Assembly (NCBI RefSeq): GCF_002811875.1
Contig: NZ_NPDZ01000001.1
Coordinates: 620,001-684,000 of the forward strand
From: Leptospira perolatii
GTDB lineage: Bacteria > Spirochaetota > Leptospiria > Leptospirales > Leptospiraceae
Reading direction: 5' to 3'
DNA: 64,000 nucleotides
Shown: positions 60,073 to 64,000 of the stretch, one piece after another
Layout of the letters: each line of letters opens with the position of its first letter
Numbering within the stretch: the first letter of the stretch is position 1
Notes under the pieces: generated by a model
The model's input: the letters and a program-made list of their open reading frames with translations, nothing else
Databases searched by the model: none
Told to the model about the DNA's origin: nothing
Program-made: the position numbers and the translations under genes

Positions 60073-61761
60073 ATGATCCTTTTCCAGACCATTGCCTCGT
60101 TATTCTTGGCAATACCTTTACTATTTCTTGACCCCGGCAAATTGATGCCTGGCCAGTCACAGTTTCCGCTGCTCGTCGGACTCGGTCTGCAATTCGTTTG
60201 CGGGTCTATATTGATTCACTATGTTTATGGATATGAATATAGGAATCGTGGCTGGATACTTTTCGGTTATTTAATATTCTTCGGAGGACTTGCCGGTTCC
60301 TACCTGTCCGGCAAGTCTCATTGGTTGTGGATTTTTTGGGAAACCGCTACCTATGGTACACTCGGAATTCACTCCGGGCACAATCTCGGGCATAAATCAG
60401 TAAAATCTACTGTGGCATTGTTTATCGCGAGCGGGCTCAGTATGCTTTGTCTTGCAGTTTGGGTGTACCTACCTACGGGAACTACCGGCACTTTATTTCT
60501 GATCGTCGGTTTACTTGTGAAAGCCGCTTTCTTTGGATTTCACTTTTGGCTTCCGGAAGCCAACGGAGGAGCTCCAGCACATTTAGCTGCAGCCTTTTCC
60601 GGATTAATGGATAACTTACCTTTGCTCCTATTTGCAACTAACGTAACCCCGGTTTGGGCTGATCTCGGCCTAGGGAAATTTCTCATTCCCTTGGCCGGGA
60701 TCGGGGTTTTTTTTAGCGGTATTGTTTCCTTTTTTCATAGGGATGCAAAGAAGGCGCTCGCATATTCCACTGTGGAAAATCTGAACTTTCTCTGGCTTTG
60801 TCTCTTTTTGGCTTCGGAATGGACCACCAGTTCAGATCCTACGCTCGCTTCGATTGGAAACGGCTTTAAGATTCTATTCTATATCGGAATGGTTCACCAT
60901 AGTGTTTCCAAATTGTACCAATTTCTTGCATTCGGTTATCTTTGCAGATTGGGCGGAAGCACCAGGCTGGATAAACTTCGTGGTGTCGGAAGATTAAGTG
61001 GATTGCCTTCTCTATTGCTCGGGATGGGAACATTCAGTTTTGCTTTAGTCCCTGGAAGTCTCGGCTTCTTGACAGAAGTCACCTTCTTCTATCTTTTGGC
61101 TCAGGTTACGGATCTGGGAGGTGCTCAAGCCGCGGCATACCTACCTGGCTTTGTGGTACTATTAATCGGAATGGTCGTGGGCGGGTTGGCACACGTAAGA
61201 ATTTATTTGCCTACCGTGCTCTCGATGCCCTCTCCTGCTTTGAGAGCTTGGGTAGAAAAGCACGGCTCTCACACGGTTCCGACTACAGTAAAAACAGCAT
61301 TGCTATCCTTGCTAATTCTTTTGTTAATCTTGCCTGTTCTACTTACCGCGTACTTGACTTGGGGAGTCCAAACGACCCACACGGGTTGGTTCAAAATTCT
61401 GTTCGTAATGTCTTTATTATTTCAGTCTCTCTTCCTTTACATATTCTTAAAGCGTTCGCACAGGATACAAAAAAGGAGTACTTGGGACTGTGGTAGCGAA
61501 CACAAGGGAGAGGAAGTTTCTATTCCTTCGCACATATTCTCTGAGCCGTTGTATTCCTCTCTCGGAAGGTTTTTCGTAAATCGGGAAGGTTTGGCGAGAG
61601 TGGATTCTCTCTTTCATAAATATTCGGATAAAGTAATGGACGTAGGAAAATATTGGAGGTCCTGGACAAGCTCCGGCGAAGTTTCGAACTATTTAGCATT
61701 TTCCTCTATTATCCTTTTATTATCCATTGTCTTGATGGCGATGCAGAAGTTCTGGAGGTAA
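60073..61761 (+). CDS. hyfB: HyfB-type (NuoL/MrpA-like) membrane subunit
   Basis: 562 aa, about 14 membrane helices. Proton-conducting transporter family: LLVKAAFFGFHFWLPEANGG, APAHLAAAFSGLMDNLP, FHRDAKKALAYSTVENLNFL, FYIGMVHHSVSKLYQFLAFG, and a C-terminal WDCGSEHKGEE as in HyfB/HycC. The Lys of helix 7 (VKAAFF) is kept, but the position that is normally Lys in the following helix (SGVMIK in relatives) reads SGLMDN. First subunit of a group 4 hydrogenase/Ehr-type complex; whether it pumps ions is open. Confidence 0.87.
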   Translation: MILFQTIASLFLAIPLLFLDPGKLMPGQSQFPLLVGLGLQFVCGSILIHYVYGYEYRNRGWILFGYLIFFGGLAGSYLSGKSHWLWIFWETATYGTLGIHSGHNLGHKSVKSTVALFIASGLSMLCLAVWVYLPTGTTGTLFLIVGLLVKAAFFGFHFWLPEANGGAPAHLAAAFSGLMDNLPLLLFATNVTPVWADLGLGKFLIPLAGIGVFFSGIVSFFHRDAKKALAYSTVENLNFLWLCLFLASEWTTSSDPTLASIGNGFKILFYIGMVHHSVSKLYQFLAFGYLCRLGGSTRLDKLRGVGRLSGLPSLLLGMGTFSFALVPGSLGFLTEVTFFYLLAQVTDLGGAQAAAYLPGFVVLLIGMVVGGLAHVRIYLPTVLSMPSPALRAWVEKHGSHTVPTTVKTALLSLLILLLILPVLLTAYLTWGVQTTHTGWFKILFVMSLLFQSLFLYIFLKRSHRIQKRSTWDCGSEHKGEEVSIPSHIFSEPLYSSLGRFFVNREGLARVDSLFHKYSDKVMDVGKYWRSWTSSGEVSNYLAFSSIILLLSIVLMAMQKFWR

Positions 61762-61764
61762 TTC

Positions 61765-62679
61765 TTGGATTTTAACGAAATCATACATCGACTTTCCAAT
61801 ATCGGGCTAATGGATATCGCAAACTTTTTCGTGCTGATTCTAATATTCCTTGGATTACCGCCGATAGCCCCGGGTATAATTCGAAAAATAAGAGCCAGGG
61901 CTCAGAACAGAAAGGGGCCCAGGCTGTTGCAGTCACTTTTTGACGTAATGAGATTGGGTTCAAAGAAACCTGTCGACGGAGTAAACTCCGGTATTTTTGC
62001 AGAGATTTCTCCTACGATCGCCTTGGTATCGAGTTTGATCCTGTATTCCATTTCGGTTTTCGAATGGGCTCCCTTCTTGTTGATTCCATTTTTCCTAGCG
62101 CTCCAGAGAATCACGCTGATGACTTTTGCGATGGAAACGGGGACCTCCTTCGGTGGCCTTGGAAGTTCCCGGGAGATATTGCTCTCCGTCGCTGCGGAGC
62201 CCATCATCATTTTGATGATCATCGTGGCTCAGTCAAAGTTGCAAATGCCGTTATCACAAGGTTCGATCATCATCGGCCTGGCATTTTTTGCGGCCTCTTC
62301 GGTAGCGATTCTCGCAGAAGTTAAAAAACCGCCGTTTGATGATCCCAGAACTCACTTGGAATTGACGATGGTGCACGAGGCTATGCTTTTGGAAGCTTCC
62401 GGTCGTACATTCGCTTTTTTTGAAGTAGCCGGATTCCATAAATTCTGCGCCTTAGTTGTCTTTCTGATTCGTTTATCAATCGAACATTCTCAACTTCATT
62501 CTTGGGCGCCACTATATCAAAACTTGTTGGTATTGTTTGGAAGTCTCTTTTATTTTGGAGTCCTCGGATACTGGGAATCTATGAGTGTTCGTAGAAAATG
62601 GACTTGGGTGCCCGAAACTCTAGGCTTAACATTCCTGTTTATCCTGATTTTGGGAACATTATTAAAACTGAATATATAG
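61765..62679 (+). CDS. hyfC: HyfC/HycD-type (NuoH-like) membrane subunit
   Basis: 304 aa from TTG 61765 (TGGAGG 7 nt upstream; three bases after the hyfB stop). NuoH-family: GIIRKIRARAQNRKGPRLLQ, LFDVMRLGSKKPV, AMETGTSFGGLGSSRE, and ILAEVKKPPFDDPRTHLELT, MVHEAMLLEASGR. The conserved acidic residues of the quinone/ion site in complex I relatives are present. Anchors the peripheral arm of the complex. Confidence 0.92.
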   Translation: MDFNEIIHRLSNIGLMDIANFFVLILIFLGLPPIAPGIIRKIRARAQNRKGPRLLQSLFDVMRLGSKKPVDGVNSGIFAEISPTIALVSSLILYSISVFEWAPFLLIPFFLALQRITLMTFAMETGTSFGGLGSSREILLSVAAEPIIILMIIVAQSKLQMPLSQGSIIIGLAFFAASSVAILAEVKKPPFDDPRTHLELTMVHEAMLLEASGRTFAFFEVAGFHKFCALVVFLIRLSIEHSQLHSWAPLYQNLLVLFGSLFYFGVLGYWESMSVRRKWTWVPETLGLTFLFILILGTLLKLNI

Positions 62680-62686
62680 GGAGCGA

Positions 62687-63355
62687 ATGATTATGAATCG
62701 TGCTGATATGCTTTTTGACATAGTCTATTTGCTTCTGCTCTTGACCGGTGTGGTCATTCTCATCGAGAACAGGTTGAAGCGAGTGCTGCAGATTTTAACT
62801 CTGCAAGGGATGCTTCTTGCCATTTCTGTTTTGCAAGTTCACAAAATCACGGAATACCATACTTGGATATTAATCGGACTAATCCTAATTTTTAAGATTC
62901 TCTTGTCCCCGATCGTTTTGTATTGGGTTTCTAATAGAATGCGCGTTAGAGAAGGAACTCACCCGAGGGTTGGCTCTACCGCAACTTTGTTCTTTTTGAT
63001 CACAGGCATTCTATTCGCCGTTGGAATTACAGAGGGCCTTGAAAAACTCCCCGAGGGAATCCATCGTATCGACGTAGTTTATGTACTTCTTCTGATCTAT
63101 GTGGGAATTCTTACTTTCATAGTCAGAACTCATTGGATTGCACTAGTTGCAGGATTTGTAATTTTCGAGAATGGAACCTTCTTGCTGACACTACTGTTGC
63201 ACGGCGGTCTTCCTTTCGGAGTCGAGTTGGGAGCCTTCGTCGACGCATTACTCGTAATCGTTTCTGCCGCCGCTATTCGAATTAGGACGGATCCGCGGAA
63301 ACACGCTCAATTGGTACCCCCTGTTCAAGATGGAGAAATTGTAGATGACTTATGA
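62687..63355 (+). CDS. hyfE: HyfE-type (NuoK-like) membrane subunit
   Basis: 222 aa, about seven helices (LLLLTGVVILIENRLKRVLQ, TWILIGLILIFKILLSPIVL, GILTFIVRTHWIALVAGFVI), ending GAFVDALLVIVSAAAIRIR with the ELGAFVD motif of HyfE proteins. An ATG two codons later (62693) has better spacing from GGGAG. It overlaps the next gene by 11 bases. Confidence 0.9.
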   Translation: MIMNRADMLFDIVYLLLLLTGVVILIENRLKRVLQILTLQGMLLAISVLQVHKITEYHTWILIGLILIFKILLSPIVLYWVSNRMRVREGTHPRVGSTATLFFLITGILFAVGITEGLEKLPEGIHRIDVVYVLLLIYVGILTFIVRTHWIALVAGFVIFENGTFLLTLLLHGGLPFGVELGAFVDALLVIVSAAAIRIRTDPRKHAQLVPPVQDGEIVDDL

Positions 63356-64000
63356 AATTCTAATCTACGTTGCGTTAGCTGTAGGTGGGTTACTGTCCCT
63401 GAGTTTTCTTATTGCTCATACCAAAAATCAGGAAAACAGCATCGTATGGACCTTAGTAATGCTGATGTTTTGCGCAGTATTGCTGTTTTCGTTAAGAGTT
63501 ACTGATCTGACTTTTCAGTGGGTCTTGATAGAAACGAGCACCTTATTTGGCGCCTTGCTAGTCGCATCCAATGGATCTAGCAAGTCCGTCGAAGCCGCTT
63601 GGAAATTCCTGCTTTTGAACTCTTACGGATTGGGTATTGCCTTCATTGGATTGATCCTCATTTCTTTTGGAAATCAAAATGCAATATCCATGGATTCGAC
63701 TGTACTATTGGCTACTATCGGTGCGCATGATAACTTTATAGTGCAAATCGGACTCTGGCTCGCGATCTTTGGCTATTCCGCGAAATTAGGTTTGTTTCCG
63801 AATCTGTTTTGGGTTGGAGATACATATGCCGAAAGTTCCAGCCAAATTTCTGGTTTGATCGCAGCATTTATTCCGGTTGCGGTAAGTTTTGCTCTACGTC
63901 CTCTCTTGGAGATGGATGCAATGCTTTCTCCGAAATTCATAAAACCGTCTAACGTATTTTTGATTTCGGGGATTATTACGATTTTGTATAGCATTTGGAC
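63345..64000 (+). CDS. hyfF: HyfF-type (NuoN/L-like) membrane subunit, 3' partial
   Basis: The frame opens at ATG 63345 inside the end of hyfE and stays open to the window edge (218 codons seen). MTYEILIYVALAVGGLLSLS begins a membrane protein; WVLIETSTLFGALLVASNGS is the conserved E-containing helix of this family and GYSAKLGLFPNLFWVGDTYA, ESSSQISGLIAAF the Lys helix and following loop. The GVGTKAGLAPFHTWLPDAH-type region is thus present in variant form. The catalytic subunits should follow outside the window. Confidence 0.85.
   Translation, partial: MTYEILIYVALAVGGLLSLSFLIAHTKNQENSIVWTLVMLMFCAVLLFSLRVTDLTFQWVLIETSTLFGALLVASNGSSKSVEAAWKFLLLNSYGLGIAFIGLILISFGNQNAISMDSTVLLATIGAHDNFIVQIGLWLAIFGYSAKLGLFPNLFWVGDTYAESSSQISGLIAAFIPVAVSFALRPLLEMDAMLSPKFIKPSNVFLISGIITILYSIW

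Noticed and set aside
60073..64000. Genuine hydrogenase operon
   Set aside because: Only membrane subunits are visible; no Ni-Fe large or small subunit lies inside the window, so hydrogenase activity is not claimed.

Overview
The window is spirochaete chromosome, almost certainly Leptospira. LipL41 with its partner Lep, a LigB-type lipoprotein carrying the characteristic mature N-terminus, a giant TIGR04388-type ('Lepto_longest') protein, a vitamin K carboxylase-like membrane protein and many relaxed-lipobox lipoproteins all point there. The mixture of pathogen-associated lipoproteins with several IS families would fit an intermediate or low-virulence pathogenic species, but species rank cannot be settled from this sequence.

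Layout. 1-3927: end of a PAS/LuxR-HTH regulator, periplasmic MsrA and a SulP-beta-carbonic anhydrase fusion. 3946-6600: an IS graveyard (a DDE transposase remnant interrupted by an IS3 element) followed by a RelE/XRE toxin-antitoxin module whose toxin is dead. 6600-21336: a GC-rich hairpin repeat, a 42-bp tandem repeat, and a four-gene overlapping operon led by the 4095-aa giant protein, whose C-terminus has a GHSAGG serine-hydrolase motif and which is followed by two exported small proteins. 21337-29100: accessory debris: IS66, a lipoprotein, the same hairpin repeat, a 519-bp fragment of the giant gene, an intact IS with DDE transposase, a truncated MazE-like antitoxin, a transposase remnant, and a second copy of the toxin-antitoxin segment with both genes broken.

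29205-47000: mostly core genes (Rnk-like factor, SET-domain protein, UPF0316, DODA dioxygenase, HTTM/VKGC-like protein, DprA, TPR lipoprotein, RimI-like, IspF, NadA) plus a same-strand lipoprotein block in which two copies of an overlapping Bor-like lipoprotein pair flank a LigB-like Ig-repeat protein. 46798-59586: lipL41-lep, a dedicated exosortase K/MSEP-CTERM pair, a B12-radical SAM enzyme, a Cdd1-like HhH protein, an FAD protein, a uracil-DNA glycosylase, a STAS protein, GalK and Pgi. 59680-64000: start of a hyf-type (complex I-like) membrane operon that runs off the window.

The most novel material is (i) the giant-gene locus, which has the architecture of a polymorphic toxin with candidate immunity proteins and a displaced homologous cassette preceded by a structured, apparently covarying repeat; (ii) the one-target exosortase system; and (iii) the duplicated Bor-like pairs around the LigB homologue. 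All function calls rest on reading translated sequence and motif recall; no database search was run.
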